Made by a program: the position numbers and the translations under genes
Notes under the pieces: model-generated
What the model was told of the DNA's origin: nothing
The model's input: only the letters and a program-made list of their open reading frames with translations
The model's database searches: none
Shown here: positions 52,548-61,557 of the stretch, in pieces
Layout: the number at the start of each line of letters is the position of its first letter
Position numbering within the stretch: the first letter of the stretch is position 1
Origin: Bifidobacterium saguini DSM 23967
GTDB taxonomy: Bacteria > Actinomycetota > Actinomycetes > Actinomycetales > Bifidobacteriaceae
Direction: 5' to 3'
NCBI RefSeq assembly: GCF_000741715.1
Contig: NZ_JGZN01000005.1
Location: 62,052 to 126,051, forward strand
DNA: 64,000 nucleotides

Positions 52548-53194
52548 TGAACGATGAATCGCGTGCTGTGCTTCCGGAATTCACCGTCGATGATTTTCCC
52601 GGGGGCTTACCTGCCTGCCTTGAAGCCATTTTGATGGTGGCTGATCAGCCGCAAACCGCGGAAGATATCGCGCGTGTGCTCGCCGTTGATGTTGCGACGG
52701 TTGAGCAAGCGTTGCAGACATTGCAAGCAGAGTATGACGGATTGTCTGATGCTCAGGGAAACAAGACTCGCCCGCGCGGTTTTGAGCTCAGGCATACCGC
52801 ACGAGGCTGGCAATTCGCCAATCGTGCGGTGTTTGAGCCGGTAGTTTCCGCTTTTGTTACTGACGGGCAAACCGCCAGACTCAGCCAGGCTGCTTTAGAA
52901 GCGCTTGCTATCGTGGCGTATAAGCAGCCGGTGACCCGCGCTCAGGTGGCGGCGATTCGTGGCGTCAATTCGGATGGTGTGATTCGTTCACTGAGCATTC
53001 ATGGGTTGATTAAGGAGAGCGGTGCCGATTCGGAAACGCGTGCCGCGCTGCTGGTCACGTCTGAATTATTCCTTGAACGGATGGGGCTTGATTCGTTGGA
53101 GCAACTGCCGTCTCTGGCTCCATTCTTGCCGTCGGCAAGCGAAATGACGCAGCTTGCCAGGCAAACGAATGAGGCGGAATCATCCATAGAGTGA
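52547..53194 (+). CDS. scpB: Segregation and condensation protein ScpB
   Basis: A 215-residue protein with two winged helices that binds ScpA in the SMC complex. Family blocks are LPACLEAILMVADQPQTAED near residue 21, RGFELRHTARGWQFANRAVF near 76 and LSQAALEALAIVAYKQPVTR near 110, then IRGVNSDGVIRSLSIHGLIK near 138. The last 30 residues are polar and probably unfolded. ATG 52547 shares one base with the scpA stop; AAGGAGA lies in the scpA end. No gene on this strand follows closely, so the parA-scpA-scpB run probably ends here. Confidence 0.93.
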   Translation: MNDESRAVLPEFTVDDFPGGLPACLEAILMVADQPQTAEDIARVLAVDVATVEQALQTLQAEYDGLSDAQGNKTRPRGFELRHTARGWQFANRAVFEPVVSAFVTDGQTARLSQAALEALAIVAYKQPVTRAQVAAIRGVNSDGVIRSLSIHGLIKESGADSETRAALLVTSELFLERMGLDSLEQLPSLAPFLPSASEMTQLARQTNEAESSIE

Positions 53195-53211
53195 CCGACT
53201 TCTATGAGTTA

Positions 53212-53242
53212 TAGTCATCCTGACTAAAAGTAGTGCTATGCT
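53212..53242 (+). promoter_or_regulatory. Candidate NrtR operator and -10 box
   Basis: TAGTCA (53212-53217) and TGACTA (53221-53226) form a perfect inverted repeat with a 3-base spacer. A TATGCT box follows at 53237-53242. They lie about 80-110 bases before the NrtR-like gene, a fitting place for autoregulation. The assignment is inference. Confidence 0.4.
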
Positions 53243-53318
53243 GGGCAGTTAGGGGAAGGCTCCTGCGGGACTTGCGGCGACGGCCGCGGCTCCGTGACCT
53301 TGAAGAAAGAAGCATGGC

Positions 53319-54164
53319 ATGGGATTTGGCAACGTATCGGAACGTCGCAGTGCACCGCCGCAAGTCGGCGTTTCTGTGGTGATTCTTGCGCTTGGTCCCA
53401 GGGGTGCTGATGATACCGGTACTGCGTCCAATGCCGCGCATTCGCAACTGTGGATGCCGCTGGTGAAGCGTGTGCGTCAACCCTTCATGGGCTCTTGGGC
53501 CTTGCCGGGCGGCCATTTGAGGGCTGATCGGTCTCTTGAACAGTCGGCATTCGAGGCGCTGGAATCCACTACGGCATTGCATCCGCGCTATCTGGAGCAG
53601 CTCTACACGTTTGGCGATCCCAACCGATCTCACGGCGGATTGCCAATGGTTTCTATCGTGTACTGGGCGCTGGTGGAACAAAGCGAAGCCGTGGATTTCG
53701 AAGATGGCGATAACGTGCGATGGTTCCCGGAGCATGATTTGCCTCAGTTGGCATTCGATCATCGGGCCATCATCGACTATGCATTGGAGCGACTGCGTTC
53801 CAAAATCGAATATTCCGATGTGGCAACTCGACTGTTGGGGCCAACATTCACGTTGCGTCAGTTGCATGATGTATATGAGGCCATCGCCGGGCAAAGCATT
53901 GATCTGGCGAATTTCCGCCGCAAAATGCTTGCTTCGGGTGATCTGGAAGACACGGGAGAAAAACGCCGTGAGGGCCGGCAGCGGCCGGCTGCGGTGTATC
54001 GGTACGTTCCCAAAGAACAGGTGAACGATACTGTTCAGAGGGCAGGAATTCCAGGCTCTCCAAGCTCCTATGCCGGCGATCATGCAGTCGCCTCTTTGGA
54101 CCCTCGACACAATGCTGCTCATGATGATGCATTGGCGCCGCTTACCCCTTCCGCACAGCGATAG
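53319..54164 (+). CDS. nrtR: NrtR-type transcriptional regulator (Nudix + winged helix)
   Basis: A 281-residue two-domain protein. The N-terminal Nudix fold has PFMGSWALPGGHLRADRSLE followed by a degenerate box (QSAFEALESTTAL) that lacks the catalytic RExxEE residues, then YLEQLYTFGDPNRSHGG. The C-terminal winged helix shows LLGPTFTLRQLHDVYEAIAG and IDLANFRRKMLASGDLEDTG, then RPAAVYRY. This is the NrtR pattern: an ADP-ribose-sensing regulator of NAD genes in other bacteria. ATG 53319 is 125 bases after scpB. The permease and hydrolase genes follow 70 bases later on the same strand, suggesting they are targets. Target genes are inferred. Confidence 0.82.
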   Translation: MGFGNVSERRSAPPQVGVSVVILALGPRGADDTGTASNAAHSQLWMPLVKRVRQPFMGSWALPGGHLRADRSLEQSAFEALESTTALHPRYLEQLYTFGDPNRSHGGLPMVSIVYWALVEQSEAVDFEDGDNVRWFPEHDLPQLAFDHRAIIDYALERLRSKIEYSDVATRLLGPTFTLRQLHDVYEAIAGQSIDLANFRRKMLASGDLEDTGEKRREGRQRPAAVYRYVPKEQVNDTVQRAGIPGSPSSYAGDHAVASLDPRHNAAHDDALAPLTPSAQR

Positions 54165-54234
54165 CGGAACATACATAACATTTTCGATTCAAGTCGAATG
54201 AATCAATAATCAAACCAAGAGAAGAAGGTTCACT

Positions 54235-55689
54235 ATGAGTGACACCAAGGAGAAGAGCTCCGCGCTCTCCGTGGAGGAGCAGGGCATCGACACCATTGCC
54301 GAGTCCGACCGCCACGGCAGCCCGAAGGACCTGTTCTGGCCCTGGTTCGCAGCCAACATTTCCGTGCTCGCCATGTCATATGGCGCTTGGGCACTTGGTT
54401 TCGGCATTTCGTTCTGGCAGGCAACGCTCGCCGCAATTCTCGGCATTGTTGTCTCCTTCCTGCTGGTGGGCATCGTATCCATTGCCGGCAAGCGTGCCAA
54501 CGCTCCGACAATGGTTATCACTCGTGCCACCTTCGGTGTGGAAGGCGCTAAGGTGCCATCCGTGCTGAGCTGGATTGCCACACTCGGCTGGGAAATCTCT
54601 TTGACCACCACCGCTGTGCTGGCGCTCGCCTCCACCTTCCAGCGTCTCGGCTGGGGTTCCGGTGCCGCGCCGAAGATTATCTCCACCATCATTGTGGTTG
54701 GTCTCGTGGTCGTGGCCGGCATCTTTGGTTACGACCTCATTATGAAAGCGCAGCAGGCCATCACCATCATCAGCGGTGTGGTGACCATTGGCTTCCTGAT
54801 CCTCGGCTGGTCGCACATTGATTTCGCCGCCGTGGGCGCTTCTCAGGCCGGTTCCGCTCCGTCCGTACTGGGTGCGTTCCTGTTTGTGATGACCGGTTTC
54901 GGCTTGGGCTGGGTGAACGTGGCCGCCGATTACTCCCGTTACCTGCCGCGTAAATCCTCCAACGCCGGCATCGTATTCTGGTCCACCTTCGGCGCATCGC
55001 TCGCCCCGGTGCTGCTGGTGATCTACGGTGGTCTACTCGCTGTCTCCAACCAGAAGTTGTCCGATGCGGTGGGCAATGATCCGATTGGCGCTATGGCTTC
55101 TATCTTGCCGACTTGGTATCTGGTGCCGTTCACGCTGGTGGCTGTGCTGGGTCTTATGTCTGGCGCCATTATGGATAACTATTCCAACGGCCTTGCTTTG
55201 CTGAGTTTCGGCATCAAGCTGCCGCGTGTGGCCGCCGCTGGCTTGACGGCAGCGTTGACCGTGCTCGGCGTGGTGTATGTGACCTTCTTCTCCGATACTT
55301 TCATCGGTCCGTTCCAAGGCTTCCTGATTACGCTCGGTGTGCCTATGGCCGTGTGGACCGGCCTGTTCATCGCCGATGTGCTGCTGCGCAAAAAGGATTA
55401 CAACACCGACGACCTGTACAAGGCTGATGGTCGTTACGGCGCATGGAATGTGAAGTCTCTGGCGATTCTCGTGGTCGGCACGCTGCTCGGCTGGGGTCTT
55501 GTGGTCAACACGTCTGCCAGCTGGCTGGAATGGCAGGGCTACTTCCTTGGCCTCTTCGGTGGCAAGGATGGCGCTTGGGCATCCGCCAACCTTGGCGTGA
55601 TTGTGGCATTGGTTATCGGCTTCGTGGGCGCATTGATTTTCCAGCATGGTGACATTGCCGCTCAGGAAGCACAGGATAAGGAGAACTGA
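54235..55689 (+). CDS. NCS1-family nucleobase/vitamin permease
   Basis: A 484-residue membrane protein of the nucleobase:cation symporter 1 family (CodB-like), with about 12 helices. The N-terminus is acidic and soluble (first 35 residues); WPWFAANISVLAMSYGAWAL near residue 42 begins the first helix, GFGLGWVNVAADYSRYLPRK near 222 is the NCS1 loop, and YGGLLAVSNQKLSDAVGNDP follows. NCS1 proteins import cytosine, purines, hydantoins or vitamins; this one cannot be assigned from sequence alone. It lies between an NrtR-type regulator and a cysteine hydrolase (2-base gap), which hints at an NAD precursor or related heterocycle. AGAAGAAGG precedes ATG 54235. Confidence 0.83.
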   Translation: MSDTKEKSSALSVEEQGIDTIAESDRHGSPKDLFWPWFAANISVLAMSYGAWALGFGISFWQATLAAILGIVVSFLLVGIVSIAGKRANAPTMVITRATFGVEGAKVPSVLSWIATLGWEISLTTTAVLALASTFQRLGWGSGAAPKIISTIIVVGLVVVAGIFGYDLIMKAQQAITIISGVVTIGFLILGWSHIDFAAVGASQAGSAPSVLGAFLFVMTGFGLGWVNVAADYSRYLPRKSSNAGIVFWSTFGASLAPVLLVIYGGLLAVSNQKLSDAVGNDPIGAMASILPTWYLVPFTLVAVLGLMSGAIMDNYSNGLALLSFGIKLPRVAAAGLTAALTVLGVVYVTFFSDTFIGPFQGFLITLGVPMAVWTGLFIADVLLRKKDYNTDDLYKADGRYGAWNVKSLAILVVGTLLGWGLVVNTSASWLEWQGYFLGLFGGKDGAWASANLGVIVALVIGFVGALIFQHGDIAAQEAQDKEN

Positions 55690-55691
55690 TC

Positions 55692-56255
55692 ATGACTGTT
55701 CCATCCGATGAATGGCTGGTGGTTATCGACCGTCAGAAGGTGTTCGCTGAATCCGATTGGTCCGATTGGGCTTGCCCGGACGGCTCCTTCCATACCACGG
55801 ATGCCGCGTTCAAAGCTCTTGCTGAGGCTTACGGCGACCATGTGGTGTACACCCGGTATGTGGCTCCAACTCCAGCACAGGATGCGTGGATTGATTACTT
55901 CAAGGATTGGCCGCAGTTCCTAGTGCCGCCGGACGATCCTATGTATGACTTGACTGAGGATACTGCCGCGCTCGCAGCCGGTCATCCTATTGTCAGCCGC
56001 GATACGTTCGGCAAGTGGGGGAGTGAGCTTGCTCAAGCCATTGGTGGAGCCAAGAAGATTGTGCTGTGCGGTGTGGCCACTGATTGCTGCGTGATTACCA
56101 CTGCGCTTGCTGCAGCTGATGCCGGTGTTGCTGTGCGCGTGGCAGCAGATGCTTGCCAAGGCTCAAGCCCTAAGAATCATCAGCGTGCCCTCGATACGAT
56201 GGCTCTGTTTGCTCCGCTCATCACTATCACTGATTCTGCTGAAATCCTCGGCTGA
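55692..56255 (+). CDS. Isochorismatase-like cysteine hydrolase
   Basis: A 187-residue hydrolase of the isochorismatase superfamily. The catalytic Asp is in WLVVIDRQKVF near residue 13, and the nucleophile Cys is in LCGVATDCCVITTALAAADA near 135. YTRYVAPTPAQDAWIDYFKD near 55 stands where nicotinamidases have the metal motif DxHxxxH, which is absent. It is thus not a standard PncA, though amide hydrolysis is likely. It begins two bases after the NCS1 permease stop, with AAGGAG in that end, so the two are surely co-expressed. With the NrtR-type regulator upstream, an NAD-linked or pyrimidine-linked substrate is a reasonable guess, not shown. Confidence 0.8.
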   Translation: MTVPSDEWLVVIDRQKVFAESDWSDWACPDGSFHTTDAAFKALAEAYGDHVVYTRYVAPTPAQDAWIDYFKDWPQFLVPPDDPMYDLTEDTAALAAGHPIVSRDTFGKWGSELAQAIGGAKKIVLCGVATDCCVITTALAAADAGVAVRVAADACQGSSPKNHQRALDTMALFAPLITITDSAEILG

Positions 56256-56265
56256 TTCGATATAA

Positions 56266-56311
56266 GTAATGCCCTTGTGCTGCCTGTTGACTGGTGGCAC
56301 AAGGGCATTAC
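56266..56311. terminator. Bidirectional terminator after hydrolase gene
   Basis: A 15-bp perfect stem (56266-56280 with 56297-56311) has a 16-base loop. It separates the convergent hydrolase and surface-protein genes. Confidence 0.82.
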
Positions 56312-56322
56312 CGTATTAGTGG

Positions 56323-59208
56323 CTACTTAGAAAGATGCCATCCTTCCGCATGCTTGGCGGTGCGTACGCGGGTGAGCACGCATCCGGCGCCGGCTAGGGT
56401 GAGAATCGCGGTGAGGGTGAGGATGGTGGTCGTGTCGCTGCCGGTGTTGGACAGGGTTTCGGCCTTCTTCTTGGCGGCATCCGCCTTCTGCTGCGCCTTG
56501 CCGGCCTTCTGTTGGGCTTCCTGCTGCTTCTTCTGCTCCTCCTGGGCCTTCTTGTCGGCTTCGGCCTGGGCCTGCTTGGCGGCGGCGAGCTCCTTGTCGG
56601 CCTGATCCTTATCCTGCTTGGCGGTCTCATACGTGGCTTTGGCGGTTTCGTAGGCGGCGTCCGCCTTGGTCTTGGCCTCGTTGGCTTCGGCCAGCTTCGC
56701 GTTCGCGTCCTTCAACGCCTGTTCGGCCTTGGCGAGGCGATCCGGCGCGGCCTTATAGAAGGCGATGGTGTTCTCGGCCTCCGTCTTCGTCTTCACCGCC
56801 GCATCGTGCGTGGCCTTCGCGGCCTCGTACGCCTGCTTGGCGGCATCCACCTTGGCTTGTGCGGCATCAAGCTTGGTCTGAGCGTCCTTCACGGACTGGT
56901 CGGACGTGTTCTTGGCTGCCAATGCCTTGTCCAACGCGGCCTGGGCCTCCGTCTTAGCCTGCTTCGCGGACTGGAGCTCCTCGCCGGCCTCGGCCTTCGC
57001 CGTGGTCGCGTCCTTGATCTCCTGCTGGGCGGCGGTCTTGTCCGACTGGGCCTTCGCGATGCTCTGGCCGGCCGCATCCACGGCCGACTGCGCGGCCTTC
57101 ACCGACTGGTCGGCCTCATCCACCTTGGCCTGCGCGTCGGACTGGTTTTTCACCGCCGTATCGGAATCCGACTGGGCGGTTGCGGTGTTCTTCTTGGCGT
57201 TCTCGTACGCGGTGTTGGCCTGATCCTGCTCCTTGCGGGCCTGCTCCAACGCGGATGCCTTGTCGCCCTGAGCCTTCACGGCCTCGTCGTACGCGGCCTG
57301 GGCCTCCTTCGCCTTTTGGGCGAGCTGGTCGGCCTTCTCCTGCGCGGCCTTCGCCTCGGCGGCCGCCTTGTCGGCGGCCGTCCTGGCTTCGGCGACCCTG
57401 TCGGCGGCGGATTGCGCGGCCTTCGCGGCCTGCTCGGACTTCGACAGGGCATCCTGATACGTGGAGCCGGCGGCGGTGAGCGAGTCATGGTAGGCGGTGA
57501 GATCCTTCAGATATGCGTCCACGTCCATGACACGGCCCGCATCCATGCCGATATAATCGGGGTCGTCGGCGAATGTCTGGCCGTGTGTGACGACGCCGAA
57601 GTCGCCGTTCTGGCTGACCGCGAAGCCGGTGACCGTGAACGAGTCGTTGATCAGGTTCGTGTAGTGCCCGTAATTGCCTACCCGATTGCCGTCGGGGGCC
57701 TTCCCGTCAAGCACTCCGTCGGCCATGTCGCGGTCGTATTCCGCTTTCTCCTTCGTGTACCAGCCGTCGAACGGGTCGTCATAGCCCCAAGCGAGATTCT
57801 CCGAAGCCGCGAATTGGCCGGCATGGTTCAGATTGGATTCCGACCAGTCGACATCGGCCATCGCATAGGCCATTATCGTGTCCGTTACCTTCAATGCGGG
57901 AAGGTTATGCTTGGCGCGCAGCTCGTTCGCTTCCTGGATCCATTTCAGGGATGCGATCATGTTCTCGAACGTGGTCGCATCACCCTCCGCCCCGTTCTGG
58001 ATGGAGTCGATGTACTGGGTTGCGGTCGGGTCGGTGAGCACCTTGACCGCGTCGGTGGCACCCTTGTCGCCGAAGTAGGCGACCGCGCCCTGGCTGAGCT
58101 TGGCCTGTGCCTGGTCGGCGAACTCCTTCTTCGCGGCCGCATCCTTGGCGGCCTGGTCGGCGGCCTGCTGCTTCGCCGTCGCCTCGGCGCTGGTCGCGTT
58201 CACCGTATCATTCGCGGCCTTCCTGGCTGCCTCGGCCTTGGCCTGGGCGGCCTTGGCCTCCGTCGCGGCGTCCTGCGCGGCCTTCAACTGCGCGGCCATG
58301 TCCGAGAGTCCGCCGTCATCCTTGGACAGCTGCTCGACCTTCGCATCCGCCTTATCCTTCGCGCTCTTGGCAGCGGCCTCCGCCTTCTTCGCGGCATCCA
58401 GCTTCGCCTGCGCGTCCTTGACGGCCTGGTCGGCGGCCTTCTTGTCACCCTGGGCCGTGGACTGCGCCTGCTTGGCGGCATCCAGCTCCTGCTTCGCGGC
58501 GGTCTTGGCCGCCTGCGCCTGCTTCAACGCGGCCTCCGCCTTGTCCGCCTTTGACTGGGCGGCGGTGAGCGACTGGTCGGCCTTGTCCGCCTTCGACTGG
58601 GCGGCGGACTCCTGCTTGGAAGCGGCGTCAACCTGCTGTTGCGCCTTGTCCGCCTCCTGCTGATGCTTGTCCGCTTCCGCCTGAGCTGAATCCTTCGCAT
58701 CCTGAGCCGACTGCTTCTCCGACTGTGCGGTCTGCTGATCCTGCTGGGCCTGCTTCATCGCATCCTGCGACTGCTGGATCGCCGACTGCGCGTCCTGCAC
58801 GGCCTGCTGCGCCTGCTCGATCTTCGCGGGGGCGTCCTGCACATCCTGCGCGGCCTGCTGCTGCGCGGCCTGCGCCTTGTCGGCCGCCTGCTGGGCCTGG
58901 GTCTGCTGATCGGCGGCCTGCTGCTGCGCCGAAGCCGCGGCATCCAGATTCTGCTTCGCCGAATCCAACGCGCCAGCTGCCGCGTCCGCCTTCGCCTGAG
59001 CCTCCGTCACCGAAGTGGGGGCGGCCTTGGAAGCCGTCTCGACGCTTTCCTGGGCCGTGTTCACCGCATCCTGAGCCTGACTGATCGCCTGCGAGGCGGC
59101 ATCCTGCTGGGTGCTTGCCGTCTCATCGGCCATAGCCACCGCCGGAGCAGTCAACGTAGCCAACGTAGCAACAGTAGCTATCGTTGCTTTTGTTGCAGTA
59201 TGAGCCAT
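56323..59208 (-). CDS. LPXTG-type surface protein with CAP domain and long coiled coils
   Basis: A 961-residue secreted, wall-anchored protein. A signal peptide covers about residues 1-28 (IATVATLATLTAPAVAMADE). Residues 30-390 are an Ala/Gln/Lys/Asp-rich heptad coiled coil. A CAP/SCP domain follows near 400-575 (ENMIASLKWIQEANELRAKH, MAYAMADVDWSESNLNHAGQ, GHYTNLINDSFTVTGFAVSQ). A second coiled coil runs to about 905. The C-terminus has the sortase motif LSNTG, a hydrophobic helix (TTILTLTAILTLAGAGCVLT) and a basic tail. ATG 59208 is six bases from AAAGAGG; GTG 59226 is less likely. GC content is high, with biased codons. An 11-G tract lies 60-70 bases upstream. A role in cell or host contact is plausible but unknown. 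Confidence 0.88.
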   Translation of the reverse strand: MAHTATKATIATVATLATLTAPAVAMADETASTQQDAASQAISQAQDAVNTAQESVETASKAAPTSVTEAQAKADAAAGALDSAKQNLDAAASAQQQAADQQTQAQQAADKAQAAQQQAAQDVQDAPAKIEQAQQAVQDAQSAIQQSQDAMKQAQQDQQTAQSEKQSAQDAKDSAQAEADKHQQEADKAQQQVDAASKQESAAQSKADKADQSLTAAQSKADKAEAALKQAQAAKTAAKQELDAAKQAQSTAQGDKKAADQAVKDAQAKLDAAKKAEAAAKSAKDKADAKVEQLSKDDGGLSDMAAQLKAAQDAATEAKAAQAKAEAARKAANDTVNATSAEATAKQQAADQAAKDAAAKKEFADQAQAKLSQGAVAYFGDKGATDAVKVLTDPTATQYIDSIQNGAEGDATTFENMIASLKWIQEANELRAKHNLPALKVTDTIMAYAMADVDWSESNLNHAGQFAASENLAWGYDDPFDGWYTKEKAEYDRDMADGVLDGKAPDGNRVGNYGHYTNLINDSFTVTGFAVSQNGDFGVVTHGQTFADDPDYIGMDAGRVMDVDAYLKDLTAYHDSLTAAGSTYQDALSKSEQAAKAAQSAADRVAEARTAADKAAAEAKAAQEKADQLAQKAKEAQAAYDEAVKAQGDKASALEQARKEQDQANTAYENAKKNTATAQSDSDTAVKNQSDAQAKVDEADQSVKAAQSAVDAAGQSIAKAQSDKTAAQQEIKDATTAKAEAGEELQSAKQAKTEAQAALDKALAAKNTSDQSVKDAQTKLDAAQAKVDAAKQAYEAAKATHDAAVKTKTEAENTIAFYKAAPDRLAKAEQALKDANAKLAEANEAKTKADAAYETAKATYETAKQDKDQADKELAAAKQAQAEADKKAQEEQKKQQEAQQKAGKAQQKADAAKKKAETLSNTGSDTTTILTLTAILTLAGAGCVLTRVRTAKHAEGWHLSK

Positions 59209-59267
59209 AATGAACCTCTTTCTCACTTAGACCTCTATGTCTAATTGCCAAACTATCGGGGGTGCGT

Positions 59268-59278
59268 GGGGGGGGGGG
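59268..59278. repeat. Poly-G tract of 11 bases
   Basis: Eleven G in a row (C on the minus strand) lie 60-70 bases before the surface-protein ATG, with a second short GGGGG at 59258-59262. Such tracts change length by slippage and can switch promoter or leader strength. Confidence 0.75.
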
Positions 59279-59475
59279 CTACCTGCCGTTCAATATTTGG
59301 AATCTATATCATTGATTTTTTGAATTAAGCGAGATCTCGGCATGTGTCAAGATGTGCCGGTACACTCGTGACGGTTTGTGTGTAAGTACAGGGAAAACAA
59401 AACCCAATAGATAAGTACAAAAGTACGCAAGTACCGAACGATTACGCAAAAGAATCAGTATTAAGAGAGGTTTCG

Positions 59476-61401
59476 ATGGCGGTTCGTGGAGATATCCGTA
59501 ATGTGGCGATTGTGGCTCACGTCGATCACGGCAAGACCACGCTGGTCAATGCCATGCTTCAGCAGTCCCATGTGTTCAACGAGCGTGAGGAAGTCCCGGA
59601 TCGTGTGATGGACTCCAACGATCTCGAACGCGAGAAGGGCATCACCATTCTCGCCAAGAACACGGCTGTGGAATACACCGGCCCGCTGGCCACCAAGTAT
59701 GGTCACCCGGATGGCATCACCCTGAACATCATCGATACCCCTGGCCACGCCGACTTCGGCGGCGAGGTGGAGCGCGGCATCTCTATGGTCGACGGCGTTG
59801 TGCTGCTCGTGGACGCCTCCGAAGGCCCGCTGCCGCAGACCCGTTTCGTGCTGCGCAAGGCTTTGGAAGCCAAGCTGCCGGTCATTCTGTGCGTGAACAA
59901 GGTTGATCGTCCGGATGCCCGTATCGATGAGGTTGTCTCCGAATCTACCGATCTGCTGCTGGGCCTTGCTCAGGACGTTGTCGAGGAAGGCATCGACCTT
60001 GATCTCGATCACCTGCTCGACCTGCCGGTTGTCTACTGCGCCGCCAAGGCCGGTTACGCCTCCACCAACCAGCCGGAGAACGGTGCTCTGCCGGACAACG
60101 ACAACCTTGAGCCGCTGTTCGAAGACATCATCAAGTACATTCCGGCTCCGGAATACGAGGAAGGCGCACCGCTGCAGGCACATGTGGCCAACATCGACTC
60201 TTCCGACTTCCTTGGCCGACTCGGCCTGGTCCGCATCTACAACGGCACCCTCGAGAAGGGCAAGACCTATGGTCTGAGCCGTGTGGATGGCTCCATTGAG
60301 AACTTCCGCGTTGCCGAACTGCTGCGCACTCAGGGCCTTGAGCGTACCCCCGTGGCCTCCGCTGGTCCTGGCGACATCGTGGCAGTCGCCGGCGTGAACG
60401 ACATCATGATTGGCGAAACCATCGTTGACCCCAACGATCCGAAGCCGCTTCCGCTGATTCACGTTGACGATCCGGCCATCTCCATGACCTTCGGTGTTAA
60501 CGATTCCCCGCTGGCCGGCACTGAAGGCAAGGACCATAAGCTCACCGCCCGCATGATTAAGGATCGTCTGGACCGCGAGCTCATCGGTAACGTGTCCATC
60601 AAGGTGCTGCCGACCGACCGTCCTGACGCTTGGGAAGTGCAGGGCCGTGGCGAGCTGGCACTGGCTGTGCTGGCCGAGCAGATGCGTCGCGAAGGCTACG
60701 AGCTGACCGTTGGCCGCCCGCAGGTGGTCACCAAGAAGATCGACGGCGTGGTCAACGAGCCTATGGAAAGCACTACCATCGACGTGCCGGAAGAGTACAT
60801 GGGTACCGTCACCCAGCTCATGGCCGATCGTAAGGGCCGCATGGACTCCATGTCCAACCACGGCTCCGGTTGGGTGCGTCTGCAGTTCACCGTGCCGTCC
60901 CGTGGCCTGATCGGCTTCCGCACCGCACTGCTGTCTGCCACCCGCGGCACCGGCATCGCATCCTCCATCTCCGCTGGCTACGCTCCGTGGGCTGGCCAGA
61001 TTGTGACCCGTCAGAACGGCTCTATGGTTTCCGACCGTCAGGGTGTCGCCACCCCGTACGCCATGCAGCGTCTGCAGGCTCGCGGCAACTTCTTCGTCGA
61101 GCCGCAGTCTCCGGTCTACGAAGGCCAGGTTGTGGGCGTGAACAACAAGCCGGACGAGCTGGACGTGAACATTACGCTGGCCAAGCACATGACCAACATG
61201 CGTTCCTCCACCGCTGACGTGCTGGAAACCCTGACCCCGCCGATCAAGATGAGCCTCGAAGAGTCCCTGGACTTCGCTAACGAGGACGAGTGCGTGGAAG
61301 TGACTCCGGAGTCCATCCGCGTGCGCAAGATCATCCTTGGCCGTGAAGATTGGTACAAGTGGCGCGCCAAGCAGCGTCGTCAGAATAATCAGACTAAGTA
61401 G
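59476..61401 (+). CDS. typA: Ribosome-associated GTPase TypA/BipA
   Basis: A 641-residue translational GTPase related to EF-G that helps ribosome assembly and stress growth. G motifs: [17 protein letters not shown] near residue 12, ERERGIT as EREKGITI near 53, [15 protein letters not shown] near 88 and [13 protein letters not shown] near 142. Later parts are [20 protein letters not shown] near 388, [20 protein letters not shown] near 450 and [19 protein letters not shown] near 475, the BipA-specific end. GAGAGG lies 6 bases before ATG 59476. Its last codons (QNNQTK) and stop sit within a 26-bp inverted repeat, and the same end is repeated 150 bases downstream. Confidence 0.95.
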   Translation: MAVRGDIRNVAIVAHVDHGKTTLVNAMLQQSHVFNEREEVPDRVMDSNDLEREKGITILAKNTAVEYTGPLATKYGHPDGITLNIIDTPGHADFGGEVERGISMVDGVVLLVDASEGPLPQTRFVLRKALEAKLPVILCVNKVDRPDARIDEVVSESTDLLLGLAQDVVEEGIDLDLDHLLDLPVVYCAAKAGYASTNQPENGALPDNDNLEPLFEDIIKYIPAPEYEEGAPLQAHVANIDSSDFLGRLGLVRIYNGTLEKGKTYGLSRVDGSIENFRVAELLRTQGLERTPVASAGPGDIVAVAGVNDIMIGETIVDPNDPKPLPLIHVDDPAISMTFGVNDSPLAGTEGKDHKLTARMIKDRLDRELIGNVSIKVLPTDRPDAWEVQGRGELALAVLAEQMRREGYELTVGRPQVVTKKIDGVVNEPMESTTIDVPEEYMGTVTQLMADRKGRMDSMSNHGSGWVRLQFTVPSRGLIGFRTALLSATRGTGIASSISAGYAPWAGQIVTRQNGSMVSDRQGVATPYAMQRLQARGNFFVEPQSPVYEGQVVGVNNKPDELDVNITLAKHMTNMRSSTADVLETLTPPIKMSLEESLDFANEDECVEVTPESIRVRKIILGREDWYKWRAKQRRQNNQTK

Positions 61402-61424
61402 TCTGATTATTCTGACGACGCTGC
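61371..61424. repeat. 26-bp inverted repeat across the typA stop codon
   Basis: The arms 61371-61396 and 61399-61424 match perfectly over 26 bp with only two bases between. The left arm codes the last residues of typA; the TAG stop starts at 61399 in the right arm. The hairpin may end transcription and marks one edge of a 150-bp insertion-like segment. Confidence 0.85.
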
Positions 61425-61550
61425 CTTCGCGGATGCCTTGTGGTGGCATCCGCTCACCTCGGCTACGAACAGTCCACTGGACTGTTCGTTTAACGCCTCG
61501 GCATCGTCAGAACACCATTAAACGGCTCAGCAGAATAACCAGACTAAGTA
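61381..61550. mobile_element. 150-bp palindromic insertion with duplicated typA end
   Basis: The 20 bases at 61381-61400 recur at 61531-61550 with one mismatch, offset by exactly 150. Both copies code QNNQTK plus stop (TAG first, TAA second). Between them are the right arm of the 26-bp repeat, a GCGGATGCC/GGCATCCGC stem (61429-61453) and a CGAACAGTCC/GGACTGTTCG stem (61466-61488). No gene is inside. The pattern fits a small element that duplicated its target or a segmental copy. Confidence 0.5.
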
Positions 61551-61557
61551 AGGTGAG

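Noticed and set aside
56512..58554. 680-residue plus-strand frame opposite the surface protein
   Set aside because: A Leu/Gly/Arg-rich mirror of the Ala/Gln coiled coil; no membrane-protein pattern or start signal.
59461..61449. 662-residue minus-strand frame opposite typA
   Set aside because: Antisense shadow of typA; the sense strand has complete GTPase motifs.
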